Notes: generated by a model from the sequence alone, not told the origin. Shown: positions 8,404 to 17,421, counted from the first letter of the stretch. The stretch is 64,000 bases of DNA from UMGS1387 sp045540015 (GCA_045540015.1 JAZQGP010000052.1:1-64000), one strand, 5' to 3'. Program-made: numbers and translations.

Positions 8404-9255
8404 ATGCTTTGTACGTTAAAAGAAATACTAAAAATTGCAGAAGCTAAAAAATGCGCAATCGGTGCATTTAACACACCAAACATGTCTTCATTAAGGGCAG
8501 TTCTCGGCGCTGCGGAAGAATTGAACACACCTATTATAATCATGCATGCGCAGCTTCATGAGGAAATGGGTATTTGTAAAATGGATGAGATTGCTCCTGT
8601 CATGCTTCTTCTTGCTGATAAAGCCACAGTTCCTGTATGTGTACATCTTGATCACGGTACCGATTTTGATTACTTAAAAAGAGGTCTTGACATTGGTTTT
8701 ACCTCAATTATGTATGATGGTTCCGAACGTCCTGTTGAAGAAAACTATGCATATACTTCACTTGCCGTAGAGATGGCTGCAAGATACGGGGTTTCCGTTG
8801 AAGCCGAAATAGGCTCTATGGGCATCAGAGAGACAGGTGCAAGAGAAACTGAGGTTGAAATTGAAAACCCTGAAAGCATTTATACTGACCCCGATGAAGC
8901 TAAAAAGTTTGCCTTAGAAACAGGAATTGATGCTCTGTCTTGTGCGTTTGGTTCGGTTCACGGATTCTACCTCAGAGAACCAAAGCTTGATTTTCCGCGA
9001 CTTGCTGTAATTAAAGAAAAAGTTCATGTTCCTCTTGTTATGCACGGCGGCTCCGGTGTAAGCGATGAAGATTTCAAGAAGGTAATAGACCTTGGTATCA
9101 GAAAAGTTAATTGCTACACTTATATGGCGAAAGCAGGGGGTACTGCAGTAGCTACAATGAAAGATTTGGTTCTTTTCCATGATGCCGAATTGGCTGCCAT
9201 TGCTGCAATGAAAGAAGACGTTAAGAACACTATGACTGTCTTCATGAATAAATAA
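8404..9255 (+). CDS. Class II ketose-bisphosphate aldolase (FbaA/GatY/KbaY family)
   Basis: A 283-residue zinc aldolase. The HLDHGTDFDY motif with metal histidine is near residue 81, EAEIGSMG near 139, SCAFGSVHGFY near 180, MHGGSGVSDEDF near 213 and IRKVNCYTYM near 235. The family cleaves fructose- or tagatose-1,6-bisphosphate, or related ketose phosphates, to dihydroxyacetone phosphate and an aldehyde. As last gene of the operon it likely splits the phosphorylated ketose. It is a different fold from FucA/RhaD, so the operon is not a standard fucose or rhamnose pathway. GGAGG lies 8 bases upstream; its ATG follows the previous stop directly. Confidence 0.88.
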   Translation: MLCTLKEILKIAEAKKCAIGAFNTPNMSSLRAVLGAAEELNTPIIIMHAQLHEEMGICKMDEIAPVMLLLADKATVPVCVHLDHGTDFDYLKRGLDIGFTSIMYDGSERPVEENYAYTSLAVEMAARYGVSVEAEIGSMGIRETGARETEVEIENPESIYTDPDEAKKFALETGIDALSCAFGSVHGFYLREPKLDFPRLAVIKEKVHVPLVMHGGSGVSDEDFKKVIDLGIRKVNCYTYMAKAGGTAVATMKDLVLFHDAELAAIAAMKEDVKNTMTVFMNK

Positions 9256-9263
9256 ATATTTTA

Positions 9264-9290
9264 AAGGAGCGGCTCGTTTTCCCGCTCCTT
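9264..9290 (+). terminator. Terminator of sugar operon 1
   Basis: AAGGAGCGG (9264-9272) pairs with CCGCTCCTT (9282-9290) just after the aldolase stop; the following bases are T-rich but interrupted (GTTGTATATT). Confidence 0.65.
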
Positions 9291-9302
9291 GTTGTATATT
9301 AT

Positions 9303-9327
9303 AAGCGGGATATAAGTCATCCCGCTT
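9303..9327 (-). terminator. Hairpin at the 3' end of the SLH-protein operon
   Basis: AAGCGGGAT (9303-9311) pairs with ATCCCGCTT (9319-9327), seven bases past the stop of the minus-strand gene. It lacks a T-run, so it may end transcription weakly or protect the transcript. Confidence 0.45.
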
Positions 9328-9334
9328 TAACTGT

Positions 9335-12058
9335 TTATGAAATTCTTTTTGCAATAATTACTCTGATTCTTCCTCCGCGTCTGGGTGATTTATCATAGTA
9401 GGCTTCTAATATATAGTTATCACCTATTACATCATTTAGTTTACTGTAAGTATAGCTTGCTGTGTTGGCGATATAGACCTTGACTCTGTCGGATAGAGGA
9501 TACTCATTTCCATCTTTATCAAACACAGAATAATTTGTAAGTACATCTACGACAACACTATTCATAAGCGGTGAAATAGATGCTACACCTGATAAGTCGT
9601 TTTTTATCATTGCCGGTCCTTCTGATACAAGATTATCTGAAGTGAAAGTTTTTTCTGTATCCTCCAGAAGGTATTTAACAGCACCGTTATAACTAGAGGT
9701 AACAATGCCATAATCATGAATATCTCCTGTAAAATTGCCAAGAATAAGCTTTTCTATCTCATCGTCTTCATTGAATAGATAGAATTTAACAATACCCGAA
9801 TAGATGAATTCTCCGGGATCAATATCAAGTCCTGATATTCTGGAAACGTACACCTTCTTAACGTTTCCGCCATATACATCAATAATTTCACAGTCACTTG
9901 CAAAATCACCGTTCTTTATGGCGTTTTTAATTTTTGCAACATTTCCTGAACCGATGTTTGTTGTTTGCTTGCTGATAGACACCTTGTTTCCGATTGTAAC
10001 TCTTACAACGTCGCCGCTTGCAAAATATCTGTTTTCATACTCATATGTGTATGTCTGACACGCAGTGTCTGTAACTGTAACGTATTCAGCGGAGTATGTG
10101 GTGCCATCAGACTTTTTAAATGCCTTTTTGCCTTTGTCTGTTACAATGCCGTAAATGTATGCTGAAGTATCATCATCGGCTTTTGTAACACCTACAACGC
10201 CGTCTTTGCCAAGAACAATTGTAATAGTATCACCGATTCTGTAAGAGCCGAATGTGGAAAGTGCAAACGACGCGTCTTGTGACTCAACAGAATATGTTTT
10301 TCCTGATACAACAATGCTGGAAGGAGAAGTTACATTATTTACTTCTTCCAATACACCGCTCACTTTATCACGGTATATCCAAATTGACTCAAGAAGATTT
10401 GAATAGTAATATACATCATTCTTTCTGATGTCCTCAAGATGAATATTTTCTCCGTCACGAATATATTTTGCGTTTTCAGAATCAAAGGGAAGAGAGTCTA
10501 TTTTTCCCGAAGTATTTACTGTATACGGACCTTCAAGCGTCATTGCTACCATTTCAAGATAGCTTGCATTGTTTGTGTTTTCACTGATTTTTGCAATATC
10601 TCCGTCAATTGCAGATATTACACCGTCATTTATTCCGAGAAGGAGAGTTACAAAGCTGTTTTCCTTGCTGTACTTGCCATTTACAGCAAACATGTTTTTA
10701 ACATCATCAGTTGCAAGATTATATGTTTTATCCGTAAGCACGACGCTTGCGGGTGCATTGTTTTGCTGAGATATGCCTTTTACAATACCTGTTGCTGTTT
10801 TTCTGTACACAAGAATTGTATTGAATGCTTCTGAATAATATAATACATCATTTTTGCACAGATCATTTTCACTTATAACAGTAGCGTTGTAAAGATATTC
10901 TGTCTTAGAATTAACATTAAACTGTGATAAAGATTTCCAAGTAGAAAGGTCGTTTACAACGAAAGGTGACGATACGGATGACAAAATAACATCCTTTAAA
11001 TCTGAATCTGAATTGTAATATTTATTATACATATCTGCATTGGCTTTATATACTGCGAATGCAGAACCTGTTCTGTCAAGAACAAGCATAATATATGTAT
11101 CCTTTTTGAGGAGTTCTACTCCTATAGCTCCCGAAGTGATATTTACCGTATTTTCGGATATAACGGCAGATGTAGGATTTATGTTGTCAGGTAAAACGCT
11201 TTGAACTACACCGAATAATTTGGATGAATATGTCCATGCAGTATTAATTTCTTTTACATAATACAAAGCATCATATTCGTTTATCTCTGAAAAGCTGCTT
11301 GTTTTTCCGTCTCTGTAATATAAATAATCCGCATAACCGTTACCGAGTGTTGTTTTTAGGGAGTCCGACTTTTCAGCAAGAATAACATACGGACCTTTAA
11401 GCTTTGCTTCAACAAGAGCATTATAATCAATTATGCCGTCAGAATCGGTTTTATATCCGAGAGTAGTACAGTAAACCGAACCGGAATTGTTCTCTGCAGA
11501 TAATGCATTGTACAGAAGCTGCATGCACTCAAGACGTGTGAGATTTTCGCCAACCTTCGCATTTATTTTAGTGTCAAGACCAAGGCTTTGGTATTTAGCG
11601 ATTTGCGAATTCGGATATGCTCCCATAACTTCATTGTCAGTGTATCCGAGAAGCTTCAATACTATTGTTACGGCTTCTTCGAGCTTAACATTGTTGTCGG
11701 GTTTGAAGGTTCCGTCAAGATATCCGGTAATCAATCCGTTCTTTACACCGACATATATGTATCCTGCTGCCCAAAAGTCGTTTTTAACATCCGGGAAAAG
11801 TGATACACTTAGTTTAGTATCCTGTGCAGTTTGCTTTGATGTCGATGCGCCTACTGCCATTTTCACAAACTGAGCTCTTGTAACTTCGGAATCAATCATC
11901 ATGTTTCCGTTTTGGTCACCATTTGCGATTTCGAGCATCTTTATAACGTTTATCATTTCATCTTGGCTCTTGAGTGAAAGTGCGGTATTTGCATAGCAAA
12001 CATTAATACACATAAAGAATGCCGTAATGAGAAAAGCTGTAAAAAGTTTCTTCTTCAT
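9335..12058 (-). CDS. Secreted S-layer-homology (SLH) domain protein
   Basis: A 907-residue exported protein. A signal peptide (MKKKLFTAFLITAFFMCINV) opens it; the ATG at 12058 was chosen for that reason and for AAAGGGA upstream. SLH repeats cover roughly residues 30-190 (VTRAQFVKMAVG; LFPDVKNDFWAAGYI; NGLITGYLDGTFKPDNNVKLEEAVTIVLKLLGY), which bind secondary cell-wall polymer. The remaining 700 residues repeat a pattern of small beta domains carrying the motif DVLYYSE / DVYYYSN / IWIYRDKVSG and TYSVESQDASF. It is last in an operon with a MacAB-like exporter, 28 bases after the permease. It could be an outer-wall partner of the exporter or merely co-regulated. The repeat function is unknown. 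Confidence 0.85.
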   Translation of the reverse strand: MKKKLFTAFLITAFFMCINVCYANTALSLKSQDEMINVIKMLEIANGDQNGNMMIDSEVTRAQFVKMAVGASTSKQTAQDTKLSVSLFPDVKNDFWAAGYIYVGVKNGLITGYLDGTFKPDNNVKLEEAVTIVLKLLGYTDNEVMGAYPNSQIAKYQSLGLDTKINAKVGENLTRLECMQLLYNALSAENNSGSVYCTTLGYKTDSDGIIDYNALVEAKLKGPYVILAEKSDSLKTTLGNGYADYLYYRDGKTSSFSEINEYDALYYVKEINTAWTYSSKLFGVVQSVLPDNINPTSAVISENTVNITSGAIGVELLKKDTYIMLVLDRTGSAFAVYKANADMYNKYYNSDSDLKDVILSSVSSPFVVNDLSTWKSLSQFNVNSKTEYLYNATVISENDLCKNDVLYYSEAFNTILVYRKTATGIVKGISQQNNAPASVVLTDKTYNLATDDVKNMFAVNGKYSKENSFVTLLLGINDGVISAIDGDIAKISENTNNASYLEMVAMTLEGPYTVNTSGKIDSLPFDSENAKYIRDGENIHLEDIRKNDVYYYSNLLESIWIYRDKVSGVLEEVNNVTSPSSIVVSGKTYSVESQDASFALSTFGSYRIGDTITIVLGKDGVVGVTKADDDTSAYIYGIVTDKGKKAFKKSDGTTYSAEYVTVTDTACQTYTYEYENRYFASGDVVRVTIGNKVSISKQTTNIGSGNVAKIKNAIKNGDFASDCEIIDVYGGNVKKVYVSRISGLDIDPGEFIYSGIVKFYLFNEDDEIEKLILGNFTGDIHDYGIVTSSYNGAVKYLLEDTEKTFTSDNLVSEGPAMIKNDLSGVASISPLMNSVVVDVLTNYSVFDKDGNEYPLSDRVKVYIANTASYTYSKLNDVIGDNYILEAYYDKSPRRGGRIRVIIAKRIS

Positions 12059-12086
12059 TTTTATATCCCTTTCTACTGAATGAGAA

Positions 12087-13280
12087 TCAGTCATGTCTGA
12101 GCGCTTCAATAGGATTTAATTTAGCGGCTTTATTGGCAGGCAGATATCCAAATATGATCCCAATTGCAAACGAAATACCAAATGATATAAGTATAGACGT
12201 GCTTGTCGGGATTGCCTGCATATCCAGCGCTTGTTTAAGAAAAGTTGATACTATAGCGGAAATTACCATACCGAAAATTATACCGAGTATACCTCCGAGC
12301 GCACTTGTAGTTGCGGCTTCTATAACAAACTGCATTCTGATATGCTTGCCTTTTGCGCCGAGTGCTTTTCTGACACCTATTTCTCTTGTTCTCTCTGTAA
12401 CTGAAACAAGCATTATGTTCATGATGCCTATGCCGCCTACAAGAAGCGAAATGCCCGCAATTGCAGCAAGAACAATAACCACTGTATTCATCATGGTATT
12501 CATTGTATCAAGCATTTCCGTAAGGCTTGATACAGAATAATAATCATCACTCATGAAAGTTTTATATAAGCGATTTTCTATAACGGAAATACCTTCGCTT
12601 ACGGTTTCTTCATCCTTGGCAACGAATGTGAAATTTCCGATAGTTGTGTTTCTTGAAATAAACCTTGCAGCAGTAGAGTAGGGAAGATAAACAAAGTCAT
12701 CAACACCATATTCTTCAGTCGCATCACTTTGCTCCGTTACAGCACCTATAATGTAATAAGGGTCACCGTTAATTTTAATTGTTTTTCCTACAGCGTTACC
12801 GCCATACACTGTTTTGTTGTAATATGCGCCAACAACGCATACCTTGCGGTTAAATTCAATATCAATAAATTCGATGTTTCTGCCTTGCTCAAGAGCGTAA
12901 TCTTTAAGATCGAGGTATTCTTCACCAACTCCCGTTATTGACGGATAGTGGATTTCATTGTCGGCACCGCGGACCTGACCGCTACAGTTGACAGTTGGTG
13001 ACATATAATTATACAGGTGCTTGTTGTTTTCATATAGCTCATATATTTCATCAACATTAACACTTCTCGAAGAGCCTCTGCCGGAAATGTTTACTGATAT
13101 ATTTGTAGTTCCCAAATTTGCAAAGCTGTCGTTCATATATACAGTCATTCCGTTACCGAGTGACATGATTACAATAACCGCAGCAACACCAATGATTATT
13201 CCGAGCATCGTAAGAAAAGAGCGCATTTTGCTTGTACTCAGGCTTTTAAAAGCCATAACAAAACACTGACCCATGCCCAT
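12087..13280 (-). CDS. MacB-like ABC transporter permease (FtsX fold)
   Basis: A 397-residue membrane protein of the MacB/FtsX type. One membrane helix near residues 20-45 (SFLTMLGIIIGVAAVIVIMSL) is followed by an extracellular MacB periplasmic-core domain of about 230 residues (including FNRKVCVVGAYYNKTVYGG). Three further helices lie near 275-390 and contain GIGIMNIMLVSVTERTREIG and the ALGAKG coupling motif. Its stop-start junction with the ATPase is TAATG, so translation is coupled. Such transporters work by mechanotransmission, pushing peptides, antibiotics or lipoprotein-like substrates through an adaptor instead of through their own membrane channel. Confidence 0.92.
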   Translation of the reverse strand: MGMGQCFVMAFKSLSTSKMRSFLTMLGIIIGVAAVIVIMSLGNGMTVYMNDSFANLGTTNISVNISGRGSSRSVNVDEIYELYENNKHLYNYMSPTVNCSGQVRGADNEIHYPSITGVGEEYLDLKDYALEQGRNIEFIDIEFNRKVCVVGAYYNKTVYGGNAVGKTIKINGDPYYIIGAVTEQSDATEEYGVDDFVYLPYSTAARFISRNTTIGNFTFVAKDEETVSEGISVIENRLYKTFMSDDYYSVSSLTEMLDTMNTMMNTVVIVLAAIAGISLLVGGIGIMNIMLVSVTERTREIGVRKALGAKGKHIRMQFVIEAATTSALGGILGIIFGMVISAIVSTFLKQALDMQAIPTSTSILISFGISFAIGIIFGYLPANKAAKLNPIEALRHD

Positions 13281-14044
13281 TATGCGTCATCTCCTTTCTC
13301 GCTGTTTAAATTGTTGAGAAGGGGATCGCTTTCAAATGAAATATTGGCTTGAACAACAGCCTGCGGATCATCTGCAGGGCCGTCATATACAACAGAGCCG
13401 TCATGAAGCCTTATTATGCGTTTTGCGGTTTTTGCAATACCGTTGTCGTGAGTGATAAGCACAATTGTGTTTCCTTCACTGTTGAGTTTTTGTAAAAACT
13501 CAAGCACTTCACGACCTGTACGTGAATCAAGAGCGCCTGTAGGTTCATCCGCTAGAATTACCGAAGGATTGCCTGCAAGCGCACGTGCAATAGACACTCT
13601 TTGCTGCTGACCACCTGAAAGTTGAGATGGAAGATTCTTTTCCTTACCTTCAAGCCCTACTTTTGCAATAGATTGCATCGCAGCCTTTCGGCGCTCTTCC
13701 TTGCCAAGTCCTGCATAGAGCAAGGGGAGCTCTACGTTTTCAAGAACTGTAAGCTTTGGAATAAGATTGTATTGCTGAAATATAAATCCAAGCATCTTAT
13801 TTCTGATTTCAGCAAGCTCGTTATCTCCCATGGTAGAAACATCTACTCCATTGAGAGTGTATGTTCCGCTTGTTGGAACATCAAGACATCCTATAATGTT
13901 CATTATAGTTGATTTGCCTGAACCGGATTGACCGACAATGGCAACGAATTCGCCCTTGTCTATGTTGATGCTGACACCTTTTGAAGCATAGGTTGTGGTA
14001 TCGCCGTTGACATATATTTTATAAATATCTTTTAGTTTTATCAA
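13280..14044 (-). CDS. MacB-like ABC transporter ATP-binding protein
   Basis: A 254-residue ATPase of the LolD/MacB group. Walker A GQSGSGKS is at residues 38-45, the signature LSGGQQQRVSIARAL near 143, Walker B VILADEPTGALD near 165 and the switch histidine in LITHDN near 199. The TTG start has GAGGTG upstream, overlapping the end of the adaptor gene 11 bases away. It powers the permease encoded next. The last 30 residues are acidic and lack family motifs. Confidence 0.93.
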   Translation of the reverse strand: MIKLKDIYKIYVNGDTTTYASKGVSINIDKGEFVAIVGQSGSGKSTIMNIIGCLDVPTSGTYTLNGVDVSTMGDNELAEIRNKMLGFIFQQYNLIPKLTVLENVELPLLYAGLGKEERRKAAMQSIAKVGLEGKEKNLPSQLSGGQQQRVSIARALAGNPSVILADEPTGALDSRTGREVLEFLQKLNSEGNTIVLITHDNGIAKTAKRIIRLHDGSVVYDGPADDPQAVVQANISFESDPLLNNLNSEKGDDA

Positions 14045-14055
14045 CTGTGTTCACC

Positions 14056-16308
14056 TCATCTGCCAATGGGACGCATCATTCCGCCGCCCATAGGAACGCC
14101 GTCATAGTCTCCCATTCCTCCCATTCCGCTCATTCCTCCCATTCCGCCCATGCCGCCGAAGCCTTGCATTTGCACAGTTCCGGTTTGCGAACCGATGGAG
14201 TTCATTTCATCAAGAATTACAACATCGCCGACATTAAGACCTTCTGTTATCTCAATAAAATTATTATCTGTTACACCTACCGAAACTCTTACTTCTTCGT
14301 ACTGTGTATCATGAGGAACAGCGCCGTATTGACTGTCGGTTTGGTTACCGCTGACGGGCATTCCTTCTTCAGATGGAACAACTTCAGGTCTTTGCGTGTT
14401 TTCAGCATCAAATTTCGGGATGCCGTTTGGTATATTACCAGTCATTTGTGATTTTTTTTCCGCTTCGGTTGATTTATCGTTTTGAATACCGTTTGGCGTC
14501 TTATCTTCCACTGCGTCATTCTCAGCACGGCTTACAACTTTCACTTTGTATCCGCGCATAATCGCTGAAACAGGAACAGCCACAACATTTTCGACGTTTT
14601 GTATAAGAATCTCCGCATCAATATTCATGCCGGGTCTGAGCATTGTTGATTCGTCCACAGTCTCAATTATAAGGCTATTCATGTCGTCGGAAAACGTATA
14701 TGTATCAGAACCGAGCGTATACGTACTGTTAAATTTTGGATTCATGTTTTTTCCGTCAACACTAAAACTTGGAGTACCGTCCTCAAGGGCGATTCTTTCA
14801 ATTGTAACACCGTCGGAGTAAGCATAGGTATTATCCAATTTGCTCTCGAGTGTATGCTTTTTCGTGGTGCTTGTTTTACCTGTTTTGTAGTATTTGTGTA
14901 TTGTTCCGCCCTCGTCTGTCTTTCTCTTTGATTCATCTTCAACATTATCAATTGTTACAGTAACGGGATATATGGTAGTTCCGTTACTTGTGCTACCCTG
15001 TATACTAATATTTGTTACATTTCCGTAATATTGTGTGCCGCTTCTTGCATCCGAGGTAACTATAACTTCCTGACCGACTTTGATTTTGTCAATATCAAGC
15101 TCATCTATGTTCATGGTAAACTTGAAAGCGGATAAATCATATATCACCGCCATTGAAGCACTTCCGGAATTACCACTGCCACTTCCAAGAGTGTCTCCTG
15201 CTTTATAGTTTTTAGAAATAACAGTTCCCGAAATAGGGGAGGTGATGTTGTAGTTTTCATGATTGTCGAGTGTATCGTTGAGTGAACTTTGTGCATCATC
15301 CAAGGTGAGTTCAAGGCTTTCGATTCTGTCTTCTACGTCTGAACTTGAAAGGTTGACAACAATTGAATCTTCAGTGACTCTGCTTCCTTCGGTGTAATTG
15401 ATGCTCTCTACTGTTCCGGCAATTTTTGAAATCACTTGTCCTTCATCATTGTAATAGAAAACAGAAGGAGCAGTACATGAAGAATTGCCAACAGATGCAT
15501 ACGCTGATGTAGATGTTGTTATGCTTCCTATGTTATTAACACTGATTGTAATAATTCGTGTTATAGCACCAAGTTCGTTGACTCCTGTTGTACCCTTGAT
15601 TTCCTTTATTGTTCCTGTAGCTGTTTCAAAGGAAGGGAAGGTGAGTGTTGCCGGTTGTCCTACGTAAAAGTCCTGTGTTTCATCTGCTATAAAAGGAACA
15701 TCAATAAGCATGATTTCCTTGTCAATAACGTCCGCAATCTTCGTGCCTGCAGAAATTTCATCTCCAACTTCTACATATATTTTTTCAATATTTCCGGCGA
15801 CATCGGACTTCACATTCAGCTTTTCGCGTTCCTTGATAGCATTGTCAAGATTCTTTTGAGCGTTTTTAAGCGAATTTTGCGCTCTTTTTATACTGGATTC
15901 TATATTTGATGAATCAATGCGATACAGAAGCTGATCTTCTTCAACGATATCGCCTTCTTCAAAATAGTCCGAAAGTATTTCTCCACTGACAAGGGGAGTG
16001 ATAGTGTAGGAGTCGTTAGGCTCAAGCGTTCCGCTGCTTGTCAGTGACTGGGTTATGGTTCTTCGGGATACAGTATATGTAGTTAATTGCCCCGTTCTTG
16101 ACATGTTGTCAGAAGAAAACATGTTAAACAACCCAAATTTCCAAGCTGCTGCAATTAAAACGATTATTACCAACAACACACAAATAATTGCTTTAAAGAT
16201 ACCATTATTTTTCTTGTTTTTGTTCTGTTTCTTTCGTTTTCTGTTTTTTGAAAAGTCCTTATCAAATATATCGAAATTCGAGTATTCATTTACTTTTGTT
16301 TCGTTCAT
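14056..16308 (-). CDS. Membrane-fusion (HlyD/MacA-like) adaptor with Met/Gly-rich tail
   Basis: A 750-residue exported adaptor, nearly twice the length of E. coli MacA. A basic N-terminus (KNRKRKKQNKNKK) precedes a single membrane anchor at about residues 37-57. Two lipoyl-like half-motifs occur twice (SGEILSDYFEEGDIV / AGNIEKIYVEVGDEI and AGTVESINYTEGSRV / SGTVISKNYKAGDTL), with two coiled-coil hairpins (SIKRAQNSLKNAQKNLDNAI; IESLELTLDDAQSSL), so the adaptor domain seems duplicated. A beta-barrel and membrane-proximal part follow. The last 37 residues contain 9 Met and 16 Gly, mostly as GGM repeats. ATG follows AAAGGAG. First gene of the exporter operon. Confidence 0.9.
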   Translation of the reverse strand: MNETKVNEYSNFDIFDKDFSKNRKRKKQNKNKKNNGIFKAIICVLLVIIVLIAAAWKFGLFNMFSSDNMSRTGQLTTYTVSRRTITQSLTSSGTLEPNDSYTITPLVSGEILSDYFEEGDIVEEDQLLYRIDSSNIESSIKRAQNSLKNAQKNLDNAIKEREKLNVKSDVAGNIEKIYVEVGDEISAGTKIADVIDKEIMLIDVPFIADETQDFYVGQPATLTFPSFETATGTIKEIKGTTGVNELGAITRIITISVNNIGSITTSTSAYASVGNSSCTAPSVFYYNDEGQVISKIAGTVESINYTEGSRVTEDSIVVNLSSSDVEDRIESLELTLDDAQSSLNDTLDNHENYNITSPISGTVISKNYKAGDTLGSGSGNSGSASMAVIYDLSAFKFTMNIDELDIDKIKVGQEVIVTSDARSGTQYYGNVTNISIQGSTSNGTTIYPVTVTIDNVEDESKRKTDEGGTIHKYYKTGKTSTTKKHTLESKLDNTYAYSDGVTIERIALEDGTPSFSVDGKNMNPKFNSTYTLGSDTYTFSDDMNSLIIETVDESTMLRPGMNIDAEILIQNVENVVAVPVSAIMRGYKVKVVSRAENDAVEDKTPNGIQNDKSTEAEKKSQMTGNIPNGIPKFDAENTQRPEVVPSEEGMPVSGNQTDSQYGAVPHDTQYEEVRVSVGVTDNNFIEITEGLNVGDVVILDEMNSIGSQTGTVQMQGFGGMGGMGGMSGMGGMGDYDGVPMGGGMMRPIGR

Positions 16309-16345
16309 AGTTGCTCCTTTACATGAACACTGTCAGTTTATATTT

Positions 16346-16358
16346 TAATACTGTATTA
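16346..16358. repeat. Small palindrome upstream of the adaptor gene
   Basis: TAATAC and GTATTA flank one base. It lies 38 bases upstream of the exporter operon start, and the same AATACTGT string recurs near 16418. Possibly a regulator site shared with the larger palindrome at 16532-16556, which also contains GTATTA and TAATAC. Confidence 0.4.
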
Positions 16359-16515
16359 TTAAACCATTTTTTTGTGAATTCTGCAAGTTACTAATGTGAT
16401 GAATTTTTGATTATTTTTAATACTGTTTGTTTACAATTATGTATGCTTTGAATAGATTAGAGATAATTGTCATAAAATCAATGTTGTAATTTTTGATTAA
16501 CTTAACAAATCTTGG

Positions 16516-16556
16516 TTGACATACTAAAATTATAGTATTATAATATATAATACTAT
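16516..16556 (+). promoter_or_regulatory. Promoter of the Mrp gene overlapped by a perfect palindrome
   Basis: TTGACA at 16516-16521, a 17-base spacer and TATAAT at 16539-16544. An inverted repeat with perfect 11-base arms (ATAGTATTATA at 16532-16542 and TATAATACTAT at 16546-16556, 3 bases apart) covers the -10 and start site, the place where a repressor would sit. Confidence 0.75.
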
Positions 16557-16573
16557 GAATTCGGAGGTATAAA

Positions 16574-17404
16574 ATGTCAGAAAATTGTACACACGACTGC
16601 AGTACATGCAAAGAAAACTGTTCGTCAAGAGATAAAACAAGTATGCTTGAGCCGCTTAACGCTAACAGCTCGGTGAAAAAAGTTATAGGAATTGTCAGCG
16701 GTAAAGGTGGGGTAGGAAAGTCAATGGTAACCTCGCTCCTCGCTTCACTTATTGCAAGAAAAGGATATAAGGTTGGTATCCTTGATGCCGACATAACAGG
16801 TCCGTCCATTCCGAAAGCCTTCGGTGTTCACGGAACAATTACCGGATACGACAATCAGATGATTCCGAAAATTTCTCACAGCGGAATTAAAATTATGTCA
16901 GCAAATCTTCTTCTTGAAAAAGAAGATACACCTGTAATCTGGAGAGGTCCTGTTATTGCAGGAGCAGTAAAACAGTTCTGGACAGATACGGTCTGGGAAG
17001 ATGTTGACTATATGTTCGTTGATATGCCTCCCGGAACGGGTGATGTTCCGCTTACCGTATTTCAGTCAATACCTCTTGACGGAATTGTAATTGTAACAAG
17101 TCCTCAGGAGCTTGTTTCTCTTGTTGTAGCAAAAGCTGTGAACATGGCGAAGACAATGCAAATTCCGATTATCGGACTTGTTGAAAACATGAGCTATGCT
17201 CTTTGTCCCGACTGCGGTAAGAAGATTGAAATTTACGGAAAGAGTAAAACTGCTGAAACTGCAAAGGAACAGGGCCTTGAGCTTCTCGCTCAGGTTCCGT
17301 TTGATGCAAATATTGCTTCTCTTACCGACAAGGGTGAGATTGAAAAGTTCAGCGGGGACTATCTTGATAATGTGGTTGAAAAACTCGAAAATATGCTTAA
17401 ATAA
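16574..17404 (+). CDS. Mrp/NBP35-type iron-sulfur carrier ATPase
   Basis: A 276-residue P-loop ATPase of the ApbC/Mrp family that carries or delivers Fe-S clusters in the cytoplasm. A cysteine-rich N-terminus (C5, C9, C12, C16) precedes the deviant Walker A GKGGVGKS at 43-50, DADITGPSIP near 64, and DMPPGTGD near 152. The bridging CxxC pair is at C211 and C214. The N-terminal cysteine set recalls eukaryotic Nbp35 and is common in clostridial members. It stands alone, divergent from the exporter operon, and shares a 265-base regulatory region with it. Confidence 0.93.
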   Translation: MSENCTHDCSTCKENCSSRDKTSMLEPLNANSSVKKVIGIVSGKGGVGKSMVTSLLASLIARKGYKVGILDADITGPSIPKAFGVHGTITGYDNQMIPKISHSGIKIMSANLLLEKEDTPVIWRGPVIAGAVKQFWTDTVWEDVDYMFVDMPPGTGDVPLTVFQSIPLDGIVIVTSPQELVSLVVAKAVNMAKTMQIPIIGLVENMSYALCPDCGKKIEIYGKSKTAETAKEQGLELLAQVPFDANIASLTDKGEIEKFSGDYLDNVVEKLENMLK

Positions 17405-17421
17405 TCATAAAGACAAAAAAC

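Noticed and set aside
4528..9255. Naming operon 1 as the fucose (fucIKA) pathway
   Set aside because: The isomerase is shorter than FucI and the aldolase belongs to the FbaA/GatY fold, not FucA; no lactaldehyde reductase is present.
14056..14170. Tandem GGAGGAATGGG-like repeats as a CRISPR or minisatellite
   Set aside because: The repeats are codons for the GGM tail of the adaptor, in frame and without spacers.
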